Shown piece after piece: positions 1 to 8,034 of a DNA stretch of 64,000 nt. The notes under the pieces were generated by a model. The model had not been told where the DNA came from. It was given only the letters and a program-made list of their open reading frames with translations, and did no database searches. This DNA comes from Paracidovorax oryzae ATCC 19882 (lineage in GTDB: Bacteria; Pseudomonadota; Gammaproteobacteria; Burkholderiales; Burkholderiaceae_C). The stretch covers positions 1 through 64,000 of the forward strand of contig NZ_JMKU01000019.1 in assembly GCF_000687165.1 (NCBI RefSeq). Direction: 5' to 3'. Within the stretch, counting starts at the first letter, position 1. Every line of letters begins with the position of its first letter. The position numbers were made by a program, and so were the translations under genes.

Positions 1-325
1 GCGAACTCGCCCAAGCCACGGGCGTGCGCGTGTACTTCTGCGATCCGCACAGCCCATGGCAGCGCGGCAGCTGCGAGAACACCAACGGGTTGCTGCGCCA
101 GTTCCTGCCCAAGGGTACCGACCTGGGCGTTCACGATCAGGCTGCGCTCGATTCGATTGCTGACCTCATGAACAACCGCCCTCGCGAGACCTTGGGATGG
201 CGCTCTCCCTATCAAGCGTTCCAGCAGTTCATGCAGGCCATTGCGCAGCGGCAGGACGCTACCATTCACTGAAACAGAAACTCCCTCTCAATCGAGGTGT
301 TGCACTTCAGGTTTGAGACCGCCCC
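1..325 (+). mobile_element. Right end of an IS30-family insertion sequence (partial)
   Basis: The window opens inside an IS30-like element. The transposase tail ends at 272, and a short stretch at about 292-324 looks like a terminal inverted repeat (GGTGTTGCACTTCAGGTTTG followed by AGACC). The left end lies outside the window, so the repeat cannot be matched to its partner and the exact boundary is an estimate. The element borders the lower-GC island that follows. Confidence 0.7.
3..272 (+). CDS. IS30 family transposase, C-terminal fragment (5' end outside window)
   Basis: The reading frame is open at the left edge and encodes the last 89 residues of a DDE transposase. The signature is the IS30-type stretch YFCDPHSPWQRGSCENTNGL, which carries the last catalytic acidic residue (the Glu of CEN), followed by LLRQFLPKG and the RPRETLGW motif near the C-terminus. 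These are characteristic of the IS30 family catalytic core. The reading frame is intact as far as visible, so the element may still be active. A GTG at 24 is only an internal codon. Confidence 0.88.
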   Translation, partial: ELAQATGVRVYFCDPHSPWQRGSCENTNGLLRQFLPKGTDLGVHDQAALDSIADLMNNRPRETLGWRSPYQAFQQFMQAIAQRQDATIH

Positions 326-365
326 GGAATTTCGTTCCACAGAACATCAAGATCGACCTGAGGCA

Positions 366-755
366 TCACCGTCCACCATGGATCAAGGTCTTAAGGTTCT
401 CCCAAGTCCAGTTGTACATCTTCTCGTTCTCTGCACTCTTTGGGCGTGTGCAGTCCACATCCCTGTATCCTTTTAGCAGGAATAGCGGCTTGCCTAGCTG
501 CTTAGCAATCGCATACTCGATCGAGACACCGTTGGCGGTGTGAGTCCTGGTGCCGCACAGCACGCAGACCACGTCGGCCCGACTGATCCTTCCCCTAACC
601 TTGTCCTGCCAGTCGCCCGTCAGGTGCTCCTTGATCGACGCATCCGCCACGTCGAACGGCGTGTCAGCGTGCTTCGACTGCCCGATCAGAAATGTCTTGA
701 GGATCTCGTCGTTGTCGAAGTCAAAGCTGACGAACAAGCGCTTCCTAGTCGGCAT
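366..755 (-). CDS. TIR-like (MTH538/DUF1863) protein, ThsB-like
   Basis: A 129-residue protein made of a single TIR-like domain of the MTH538/DUF1863 type. It starts with the first strand RLFVSFDFDND, continues with the GQSKHADTPFDVAD segment, and carries the strand-loop DVVCVLCGTRTHTANGVSIE with Glu80 at the position of the catalytic Glu of TIR NADases. In Thoeris, proteins of this kind (ThsB) make a cyclic ADP-ribose-type signal after phage infection. The ATG at 755 is chosen because GGAGGAG lies just upstream and the TIR fold begins immediately. A longer frame reaching 1052 has no such support. It is transcribed away from the TIR/transglutaminase-like gene. Family fit is good; a defence role is inferred. 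Confidence 0.82.
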   Translation of the reverse strand: MPTRKRLFVSFDFDNDEILKTFLIGQSKHADTPFDVADASIKEHLTGDWQDKVRGRISRADVVCVLCGTRTHTANGVSIEYAIAKQLGKPLFLLKGYRDVDCTRPKSAENEKMYNWTWENLKTLIHGGR

Positions 756-1118
756 CAAAGTCTCCTCCAAGTGGGCAGTCATTTTAGTTGTCGCAACTTC
801 AGGCGCGATCATCAACCCTGGCGCTCCGCCCGGGAAAACCAGCAGTTCGGTGGAGGTCAAGGCGCGCCGCGTGCCCCGACCATGGGATATGCCATCGCCA
901 TTGGATTTGGGCTGACGCTTTCGTCCATCACACCGTCGGGGGCTTCTCCGCGGCCAGCCAGGCCGGTCCCGACGGTAGCGCTTCCGCCGCTGCAGGCACC
1001 ACGTCTGTTGGATCAGGTGCGGCAACGAATCCGCTTCTTGCACTACAGCCACAGCACCGAGCCACCGGCGGTGGCCCGCGAACCGATCACAATACGGTCG
1101 CGGAGCCAGCGCCTGTTA
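756..1118. other. Divergent intergenic region of the TIR cassette
   Basis: This 363-base stretch separates the two divergent TIR genes and must hold both promoters. It contains the strong ribosome-binding site of the minus-strand gene (complement of about 760-770) and a short inverted repeat GTTGTCGCAAC at 787-797. No convincing -35/-10 pair was found by eye. Part of it (882-1118) would be coding if the plus-strand gene starts at the upstream in-frame ATG. Confidence 0.5.
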
Positions 1119-2663
1119 ATGCACTACTACTTCAGCCACAGCTATCGAGACGTCGCCATCAACACCTACTTCCTTGATCAATTGGTGAGGGATGAGGTTG
1201 CGCTGCGTGCCGACCAAAAGAGCAATGTGTGGTGTGTGCCCAAGCTCGAACGCTACATGTTCGAGACGGCGGGCTTCATTTCGGTCATTCCACGCCGCGC
1301 CAGTCAAGCAGAAGCTGCGGGTTTCTCGCCTTACATTGCCGAGGAGCTCGACTTGGCGAGGCGAGCCCGCGTCCCTAGGCTGTTATTCGTGGATCGCGTA
1401 GTGCTGGAACGTCACATCACTCGGTTTCCAAGTGATGCCGTACCCTTTGATGGAGCAGCGCCTGAACAGGATAACAAGCTGCATGTGGAGGCCATCCGTC
1501 GCTTCATGCGGGACGCCCAGGATGCTCGGCCGCCACTGCACGGCCTGCGGCGCGGCAGCGAGGCTGCGCTGTTGCTTGATGACCAGCCGGCTATGCGACA
1601 TGCGGCTGGGGAAGTGGAAGAGTTGCTCAACCGTGCTGGCTACAGCGTGAAGCGGATTGACCTGGGCCGCAAACAACCCGCCATGGACAACGTCCGGGTA
1701 CTGGAACGCATGTGGTCTTCAGCCTTGTGCGTGTTCCTGTTGGGGCGTAATTCGGTGCAGGCGCACCTCGCATTGGCAATGGCCCATGCGCATTGCATTC
1801 CGTCATTGCGCATGCAATATGACCCGAATGCAAAGGCCACCGAGCCCACCCTACATGGAGCCATCTCCTGGAAGAACGAGGCCGACCTGCTGGTGGCGGT
1901 TCAGCAGCAAATTGATAGTTTCAAGGGCGGCATGGTGCAGCCAGTGGAAATGGCGCGTGACAAAGGCTCGGCGGCCGTAGCCGCCCGCCAAGTTGGCACC
2001 ACGCAGTGGACCGCCAAAGAGCAGCATCTATGGCAGATGACCGACGGCTCAGGCCTGATTCAGCATGTCCTGACATCGGACGGGCTTGTTCAGGACGAGG
2101 TGAACCGTGCACGCAAGGTTGACCGCGATGCCTTCTTGAAGGCTACCGGCCGTGACCGTGACTTCCGGGTCTGCCGGGCGCTTTACGATCAGTTCAAACG
2201 TCACCGTTTCGTGTACGAAATAGAGGCACGGGATGGAACGCCGTCGGGGATGCAGAAGATCCGGACACCGGCGCTGATTTACCAGAGCAGCGCTGCGACC
2301 TGCCTGGATATGGCTTGCATGTTTGCGGCGCTGCTGGAAGCGGCTGCCCTCAATCCGCTGATCGTAGTCTTGACCGTAGGCACGGCGAGTCATGCCTTAG
2401 TGGGATACCGGGCCAGTCATGAGCCAACCTGGCCAGATCGAAACCTGGGCGTTCTGCGTCAGGCGATCGACGCCGGTGATGCCGCGGTATTCGAGGCTAC
2501 CGGCGTGGTGGAAGCCGATTCGGCTGTCACGGTAGAAGAGCGAGACGAGCGGCAGGACAAGCTGCTGGATTTTATGGCCGCACGCAACGTCTCGGCGCAG
2601 CTATTGAGAAGGCCAGATGTACGCCTGGTTCACCTGCTCGACGTGCGTGCGCAGCGCGGTTGA
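1119..2663 (+). CDS. TIR-like / transglutaminase-like cysteine protease fusion, putative defence protein
   Basis: A 514-residue protein with three parts. Residues 1-120 are TIR-like, opening MHYYFSHSYRD and continuing with KLERYMFETAGFISVIP. Residues about 145-260 form a second Rossmann-like segment (LLLDDQP, GYSVKRIDL, ALCVFLLG). Residues about 340-510 look transglutaminase-like, with Cys395 in ATCLDMACMFAALLEAA and His425 in SHALVGY as a plausible Cys-His pair. There is no signal peptide or membrane helix, so it is probably cytoplasmic. The ATG at 1119 puts the TIR motif at the N-terminus as in relatives of the fold. An in-frame ATG at 882 would add 79 low-complexity residues, and neither start has a good ribosome site. 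The next gene follows 31 bases later. The function is not known to me; a nucleotide-gated protease is inference. Confidence 0.72.
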   Translation: MHYYFSHSYRDVAINTYFLDQLVRDEVALRADQKSNVWCVPKLERYMFETAGFISVIPRRASQAEAAGFSPYIAEELDLARRARVPRLLFVDRVVLERHITRFPSDAVPFDGAAPEQDNKLHVEAIRRFMRDAQDARPPLHGLRRGSEAALLLDDQPAMRHAAGEVEELLNRAGYSVKRIDLGRKQPAMDNVRVLERMWSSALCVFLLGRNSVQAHLALAMAHAHCIPSLRMQYDPNAKATEPTLHGAISWKNEADLLVAVQQQIDSFKGGMVQPVEMARDKGSAAVAARQVGTTQWTAKEQHLWQMTDGSGLIQHVLTSDGLVQDEVNRARKVDRDAFLKATGRDRDFRVCRALYDQFKRHRFVYEIEARDGTPSGMQKIRTPALIYQSSAATCLDMACMFAALLEAAALNPLIVVLTVGTASHALVGYRASHEPTWPDRNLGVLRQAIDAGDAAVFEATGVVEADSAVTVEERDERQDKLLDFMAARNVSAQLLRRPDVRLVHLLDVRAQRG

Positions 2664-2694
2664 GTTTCACTACCTTTGATCTGAAGGAGGCCCT

Positions 2695-3426
2695 ATGGGC
2701 AGCCCTGTAAAAACCTACCAAACCGAGATGTATGAGAACTTCGGGTTCTTTGCCACTTGGTTGCCCGGCGACCCGATCGAAGTGGGGGATGTGGGTGTAT
2801 TTGAAGAGGGCCGATTCCGGCGTGAAGCCCGGCTCAGCGACTTCCACATCATATGCAAGGTGGACGTTGCGGACAGCGCGTCCGACGTGCAGTTCACCTC
2901 GCGCAACGGGGTGCAGCTGCGTACAAGCGCCGGTGCATCGGCGACGGCGGTAAGCGAATTGCGCATGTCCGTCCAGTTCACCGGCAACGGGGCATTCCTA
3001 TTCCTCGCCAGCGGGCTGCACGTGCACCGCCTGAGCAACCGGCCGGAAGTGACGGCGGCGGTGCTGGGCCTGTATAAACACAAGCGCTGGAAGAAGGACT
3101 GGCTGATTGTCGAGGCCGTGCACACGGCAGCTAGGACCACCGTCTTGATCTCAGAAGACAAGGCGGCCAAGGTGGAATTGTCGGCAAAGTCAGAGGTGCC
3201 TGTGCCGATCGCTTCGCTGGCGACACCCGACGCCAAAGTGCAAGTGACAGCCTCTGCAGGCAAGGTCTTTCAGTCCATAGGCGCCAACAACCAGCATCCG
3301 CTGTATGCCTGCCTACGCGTGAAAGACCCCTTCTTCGGGCCTGTGGATCTGGCCCCGTTCCGCGGCCCGGACGACATGGGCCGATTTCTGGAGCGCCCCG
3401 GGATCAATGAATTGCTCGGCTCGTAG
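2695..3426 (+). CDS. Hypothetical protein, likely partner of the TIR/transglutaminase-like protein
   Basis: A 243-residue protein with an excellent start: AAGGAGG at 2684-2690, a few bases before the ATG. I do not recognise the family. The N-terminus (YENFGFFATWLPGDPIEVGD, then VGVFEEGRF) is followed by alternating short hydrophobic and polar stretches that suggest a mostly beta fold. Around 85-110 there is a hydrophobic stretch (FLFLASGLHV), but no signal peptide and no clear membrane helix. The C-terminal part (PLYACLRVKDPFFGPVDLAP) is rich in Pro and aromatic residues. The 31-base gap to the upstream gene makes co-transcription very likely. By analogy with protease-activated defence systems it could be the protease target or effector, but nothing in the sequence proves this. 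Confidence 0.72.
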   Translation: MGSPVKTYQTEMYENFGFFATWLPGDPIEVGDVGVFEEGRFRREARLSDFHIICKVDVADSASDVQFTSRNGVQLRTSAGASATAVSELRMSVQFTGNGAFLFLASGLHVHRLSNRPEVTAAVLGLYKHKRWKKDWLIVEAVHTAARTTVLISEDKAAKVELSAKSEVPVPIASLATPDAKVQVTASAGKVFQSIGANNQHPLYACLRVKDPFFGPVDLAPFRGPDDMGRFLERPGINELLGS

Positions 3427-3800
3427 CTGAACCTGAGACGAAGGCGTCAATACAAGACTATGGACACGATCACCACGGCTAAGGTTAAAGCCGTCGAGGT
3501 TCAGCTTCAACGTTGAAGGGCAGCTTGGCAGCGCCGAATCGAGACCAGCCTAAGACCGCAACGGGCGCAGAGCGCCAACTCATCGGCTGCACAAGCAGCC
3601 AGTCGCGAAATTTGGCGACGAGATGTCGATGGTTGACCGGTTCTGGGTGTACAGCGGACCGACGCGCTTGGCAAACGTGAATGGCTGGTTTCGCGATCGG
3701 CGGTCACTCGGCGCTGAAATCTCGAAGTCAGCAACCAGCCTTAAGCCGACTACCGCTGCCTAAATTAGTTGGCTACCGACCAACCGCCCTCCACCAAACC
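3427..3800. other. Non-coding boundary of the accessory island
   Basis: No supported gene lies in these 374 bases. The only structure seen is a perfect 14-base palindrome CTTCAACGTTGAAG at 3505-3518. Composition stays lower in GC than the chromosome to the right, so this looks like decayed DNA at the island junction. No intact insertion-sequence end or attachment site could be recognised. Confidence 0.45.
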
Positions 3801-4511
3801 TCACCCCGCCCGCACCACCCCTCCATCCACCCGCAGACTCTGCCCCGTGATGTAGCCCGCCCCCTCCGACGCCAGGAACGCCACCGTCGCCGCCACCTCC
3901 CCCACCCGGCCGTACCGCCCCAGCGGGACCGACGCGCGGCGCTCTTCCCACTCGGGCAGGCTGTCGATCCAGCCCGGCAGGACGTTGTTCATGCGGATGT
4001 TGTCGCGCGAAAAGCTGTCCACGAAGATGCGTGTGAACGCGGCGAGGCCCGCGCGCATGACGGACGAGGCCGGGAACAGCGCGCTGGGCTCCAGCGCCCA
4101 GGCCGATGAGATGTTGATGATCGCTCCGCCCCGGCCCTGCCGCTGCATGCGCGGCACCACGAGCCGCGTGGGCCGCACCACGTTCAGCAGGTAGGTGTCC
4201 ATGCCCTGCAGCCAGTGCTCGTCGGAGAGTTCCAGCAGCGGGGCCCGGGGGCCATGGCCGGCGCTGTTGACCAGCACGTCGATGCGGCCCCACCGCTGCT
4301 CCGCGCGCTCCACCAGGATGCCGAGGTCTTCCAGCGACTGGTTCGATCCGGTCACGCCCACGCCGCCGAGTTCCTCGGCCAACGCCTCGCCCTTGCCGGA
4401 CGACGAGAGGATGCCGATGTGGAAGCCGTCCGCCGCCAGCCGGCGTGCCGCAGCCGCCCCGATGCCGGATCCGCCCGCGGTGACCAGTGCCACTTTTTTT
4501 TCTACTGCCAT
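3801..4511 (-). CDS. SDR family oxidoreductase, atypical active site
   Basis: A 236-residue short-chain dehydrogenase/reductase-like protein. The cofactor-binding motif TAGGSGIG (11-18), the NSAG motif (82-85) and the C-terminal ITGQSLRVDGG tail are all present. The usual YxxxK catalytic pair is not: where other SDRs read YSASKAGL this protein has SSVMRAGL, so Tyr is Ser149 and Lys is Arg153. The Ser of ISSA (135/136) is kept. It may therefore bind NAD(P) without standard SDR chemistry. The start at 4511 is the third of three consecutive ATGs and the one correctly spaced from AAGGAG. It is divergent from a LysR gene 134 bases away, which may regulate it. Confidence 0.85.
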   Translation of the reverse strand: MAVEKKVALVTAGGSGIGAAAARRLAADGFHIGILSSSGKGEALAEELGGVGVTGSNQSLEDLGILVERAEQRWGRIDVLVNSAGHGPRAPLLELSDEHWLQGMDTYLLNVVRPTRLVVPRMQRQGRGGAIINISSAWALEPSALFPASSVMRAGLAAFTRIFVDSFSRDNIRMNNVLPGWIDSLPEWEERRASVPLGRYGRVGEVAATVAFLASEGAGYITGQSLRVDGGVVRAG

Positions 4512-4645
4512 CATCATCTCCTTCGTCATCATGGCCATCCTTGCGCACGCCAGTGGGCGCCCACCGATTGTGGAATCGTGCGGTGCTTTCAGGTCGGGAG
4601 ATTGCGGCAGCCCAGCTGTTCCGATTCAGTAGAAAATCTACACCC

Positions 4646-5524
4646 ATGACCACTCCCCTGGGCCGCATGCCCTCGCTCAATGCCCTGCGTGCCTTCGAGG
4701 TCGCGAGCCGCCATCTGAACTTCCGGCTGGCCGGGCAGGAGCTGGGCGTGACGCAGGGCGCGGTGGCGCAGCAGATCCGCGCGCTGGAGGCGGAGCTGGG
4801 CATGAAGCTGTTCGAGCGGCATCCCCGCACGCTGGCGCTGACGGCCAACGGGCAGCGCTACGTGGTCGGCGTGCGCCGCGCGTTCGACCTGATCGCTGAG
4901 GCCACGCGGGGCCTGCGGCCCGAGCCCGGGCACCTGACGGTAAGCGTGACGCCGACCTTCGCCACCAAGTGGCTCATGCCCCGGCTGGGGGCCTATACGC
5001 AGGCCCATCCGGCGACGGAGCTGCGCGTGCTGGCGACCGAGCGGATTTCGCACTTCCAGACGGAGGCGATCGACCTGGCCGTGCGGTACGGCCGGCCGCC
5101 CTTCGGCCCCGGACTGCAGGCCGACCTGCTGTTCGAGGAGTGCCTCGTGGCCGTGGGAAACCCGCAGGCGCAGGCACGGTGGGCGGGCGCGGGCCGCACC
5201 ACGCTGCTGCACGACGGGCAGTCGTCCTGGGAGGAATTTTTCGATCGGTGCGCACCCGCCGGCGTCCTGCCCGCGGACACGGCGCAGGCGATCCGTTTCA
5301 ACCAGACGACGCTGGCGATCGATGCGGCGCTGATGGGCCAGGGCCTGGCCCTGGTGCAGGAGCATTTCGTGGCACAGGACCTGGCCGCGGGCCGGCTGGT
5401 GCAGGCCTGCGCGGAGAAGCTCCGCACCGATGCAGGCTATTACCTCGTGTGCCCGCGCAAGCAGCGCCACCCGGAGGCGGTGGCACAGGCGAGGCGGTGG
5501 TTCCTGCAGCAGACCGGGCCATGA
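4646..5524 (+). CDS. LysR family transcriptional regulator (GcvA-like)
   Basis: A 292-residue LysR-type regulator. The winged helix-turn-helix spans about residues 8-66 (LNALRAFEVASRHLNF, VTQGAVAQQIRALEAELG, FERHPRTLALT), close to GcvA-type regulators. The C-terminal two-lobed effector domain includes VSVTPTFATKWLMPRL and DLAVRYGRPP. Length is normal for the family. The ATG at 4646 was chosen; MPSLNALRAFE at 4667 is a shorter alternative. It is divergently arranged with the SDR gene, the usual position of a LysR regulator relative to its target. The effector is unknown. Confidence 0.9.
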   Translation: MTTPLGRMPSLNALRAFEVASRHLNFRLAGQELGVTQGAVAQQIRALEAELGMKLFERHPRTLALTANGQRYVVGVRRAFDLIAEATRGLRPEPGHLTVSVTPTFATKWLMPRLGAYTQAHPATELRVLATERISHFQTEAIDLAVRYGRPPFGPGLQADLLFEECLVAVGNPQAQARWAGAGRTTLLHDGQSSWEEFFDRCAPAGVLPADTAQAIRFNQTTLAIDAALMGQGLALVQEHFVAQDLAAGRLVQACAEKLRTDAGYYLVCPRKQRHPEAVAQARRWFLQQTGP

Positions 5525-5582
5525 TGCGGCGGTGACCACGCGGTGACCGCCCGGTGGCGGGCCGCGCCCCCGCGGGCGCGGG

Positions 5583-7799
5583 CTATGCGGCCGCAGCCAC
5601 CAGGCGGATGCCCGTCTGCCCTTCCCGCTCCAGCTGCGCCACCAGGCCCAGTTCCCAGTCCAGATACTCGCGGAAGCCCGCGTCCCGCAATGACAGGTCG
5701 CGGTGCGCGTACGGGCTGTACCAGTGGTCGTCATCGCCGGTGAGCACGCCGGCATCGCCCGTTTCCACCGGCAGGCCGGCCGCGGCCCAGGCCGCGGTGC
5801 CGCCGGCGATGGCGCGCACGTCGCGCCCGGTGCGGGCGGCCAGCTCGGGCGCCACGGTGCGGGGCAGCAGGCCGTCGGGCGAGGTGAGCAGCACGGCCTG
5901 GCCGGCGGGCAGGTCGGCCACGAAGGCCGCGAGGCGGTCGGGCACGGCGAAGCGCGCGCCGGCGATGTGCTGGCGCTCGAAGGCGGTGCGCCGGTCCACG
6001 TCGAAGACGGCGGCATGGCCCTGCTCCAGCAGCGCCCGGGCCTGCTGCGGCGAGACCAGCGGCCCGGGGGTGTGCGACGCGAGCACGCGCACCGGCTCGG
6101 GGCCGGTTTCCAGCGTGGCCAGGGGCGGCGGGGCGAACACGAATACCTCGTGGCCGCCCAGCTGCGCGAGCCAGGCCCCGGTGGTGAGCGCACGCACGCC
6201 GTCCCAGTCGGCAAGCACGATGCGGGCACCGCGCGTGCCGGCGTATTCATCGGTGGCCTGCACCAGCTGGCCGCCGGGGGCCCAGCGCCAGCCCTCCAGG
6301 TGGCCGGCCTCGTATTCCTCGCGCGTGCGCACGTCGAAGCGGTAGGGCGTGCGCTCGTGGGCCTGGGCCTCCAGGCGTGCCAGGCCGGTGGCATCGATGC
6401 GCTGCACTCCGGCGCGCTGCGCCACGGCGGCCGCGCGCTCGCGGGCGGCCGCCAGAGTCGCCGGCGAGGGCTCGGGCAGCGGCGTGCTGCGGCCGTGGGC
6501 GAGCGTGCGGCCGGTGAGCAGCCAGTCCATCGTGCCGTTGCGCAGCGAGGCCACGCGGTTGGGGATGCCGGCGTCGATCAGCGTCTGCGCACCGACGATG
6601 CTGCGCGTGCGGCCCGCACAGTTCACCACCACGAAGGTCCCGGGGTCGGGCGCCAGCTCGCCGATGCGATAGACCAGTTCCGCGCCCGGCACGCTGTGCG
6701 CAAAGGGCAGGCTGAAGGCCGCGAATTCCTCGGGCGTGCGGCTGTCCACCACCACGATGTCGTCGCCGCGCGCGATGCGCTCGTGCAGCTCGCCCGCATC
6801 GATCCAGGGCGTGTGTTTCTCATGCTCGATGACTTCGCCGAAGGCCTTGCCGGGCACGTTGGTGCCGCTGAAGACCTCGTAGCCCGCGGCGGCCCAGCCA
6901 TCGGTGCCGCCCGCCAGCACGGAGACGTTGCGCCAGCCCAGGCGCACCAGCTTGGCGGCGGCCTCGTGGGCCAGCGTCCCGTCGCCGTCCACCAGCACGG
7001 TGCGCGTGCCGCGGCGCGGCACCAGCCGGTCGATCAGCAGCTCCAGCCGCCACGCCGGCGCGGAGGCCGCGAACAGGATGTGGCGGTGCGCGAACACGCC
7101 GGTCTCTCGCACGTCGAGCACGGCGATCTCTTCGCCGTCGTGCAGCGCGGCCTTGAGCGCCTGCGGCGTGATGAGCGCATGGCGTATGGACTTCGGGGGG
7201 CCGAAAGTGCGGTAGGTGCCGCCCTCGCGCGTCTCGAACACCACGCGGCCGGGCATGCGGTCCAGCGCGCGGCCGTAGAAGTGCAGGTGCAGGCCGGGCT
7301 CGTCGCCCACGAGTTCGATGGTGTGCACGTCGGTGGGCGAGAGCTGCACCGAGATGCCCGGGACCACGTCCACGGTCTTCCCGGCCGCGAGCGCGTCGCG
7401 CGCCGGATCGGCCGTGGTGCTGCGTTCGTAGAACACGTTGCGTTCGTTGCCCGAGATGCCGGCGATGATGGCCCAGGTGGTGTGGTCATGCGGCGGCTGG
7501 GCCTTGCCCGGCAGGCCGGCCGAGATGTAGAGCGCATGGCGCCCGCCCGGCTCTTCGCTGAGGCGGTACACCTGGGCGGGGTTGTCCTCCGACACCGGGA
7601 AATGCGCGGCGGGGAACAGTTCGCGCTGCAGGCCGAGCTGCTCCAGGGCCGCGGCCACGGCGCGCAGCTGGTCGGGCGTGGCGGCTTCGGGGTCGGGCAC
7701 CAGGCGGCGCGCGGTGGCGATGAAGGCCGCCACGGCGGCAGCGCGGCGGCTGGCGATGTCGCTGCCGGAGAAGTCGAGGGAGAGGGATGTCTGGGTCAT
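5583..7799 (-). CDS. Cupin (cysteine dioxygenase-like) plus four-rhodanese-domain protein
   Basis: A 738-residue cytoplasmic protein. Residues 1-190 form a cysteine-dioxygenase-like cupin with candidate metal ligands His104 and His106 (PPHDHTTW) and His159 (DVHTIEL). Four rhodanese modules follow at about 205-310, 332-430, 468-560 and 582-680, each closing with a GGTDGW- or GGTAAW-like or related strand. Only the second has a Cys in the active-site loop (NCAGRTRS, Cys394). The others have GDGTLAH, DWDGVRA and SPDGLLP there and should be inactive. A role in oxidising and transferring organic sulfur is plausible. The ATG at 7799 follows a weak AAAGG; an ATG at 7826 would add nine residues. A Bug-type binding protein gene lies divergently at 8035. 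Confidence 0.85.
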   Translation of the reverse strand: MTQTSLSLDFSGSDIASRRAAAVAAFIATARRLVPDPEAATPDQLRAVAAALEQLGLQRELFPAAHFPVSEDNPAQVYRLSEEPGGRHALYISAGLPGKAQPPHDHTTWAIIAGISGNERNVFYERSTTADPARDALAAGKTVDVVPGISVQLSPTDVHTIELVGDEPGLHLHFYGRALDRMPGRVVFETREGGTYRTFGPPKSIRHALITPQALKAALHDGEEIAVLDVRETGVFAHRHILFAASAPAWRLELLIDRLVPRRGTRTVLVDGDGTLAHEAAAKLVRLGWRNVSVLAGGTDGWAAAGYEVFSGTNVPGKAFGEVIEHEKHTPWIDAGELHERIARGDDIVVVDSRTPEEFAAFSLPFAHSVPGAELVYRIGELAPDPGTFVVVNCAGRTRSIVGAQTLIDAGIPNRVASLRNGTMDWLLTGRTLAHGRSTPLPEPSPATLAAARERAAAVAQRAGVQRIDATGLARLEAQAHERTPYRFDVRTREEYEAGHLEGWRWAPGGQLVQATDEYAGTRGARIVLADWDGVRALTTGAWLAQLGGHEVFVFAPPPLATLETGPEPVRVLASHTPGPLVSPQQARALLEQGHAAVFDVDRRTAFERQHIAGARFAVPDRLAAFVADLPAGQAVLLTSPDGLLPRTVAPELAARTGRDVRAIAGGTAAWAAAGLPVETGDAGVLTGDDDHWYSPYAHRDLSLRDAGFREYLDWELGLVAQLEREGQTGIRLVAAAA

Positions 7800-8034
7800 G
7801 GGGGGCCTTTGGCAAGAGCGACCCATACGTTAGGCACCCGGTGCACCGTTCGCCAACGAAGGAAACCGGCTATCGATATGCGGCCCGCACGGCCCGCCGG
7901 GCAGGCACGCTGGCGTCATATCCATAGTCGCGAATCTTCGTTCCCCCGCGGGGGATGCAGGCCTAGGCTGAACGCAGGCTCCCGGCCCGTCCGGGCCGTT
8001 TCGTTTCCCTTGCCATTCGTCCCCAGGTCCGCAC

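Noticed and set aside
756-1052. Longer version of the minus-strand TIR gene
   Set aside because: The TIR fold begins exactly at the ATG at 755, which has an excellent ribosome-binding site. The extension is low-complexity text.
540-1118. Upstream extension of the TIR/transglutaminase-like gene
   Set aside because: It would overlap the divergent TIR gene, which has a strong ribosome site, and encodes no recognisable domain. Only the part from 882 remains a possible start region.
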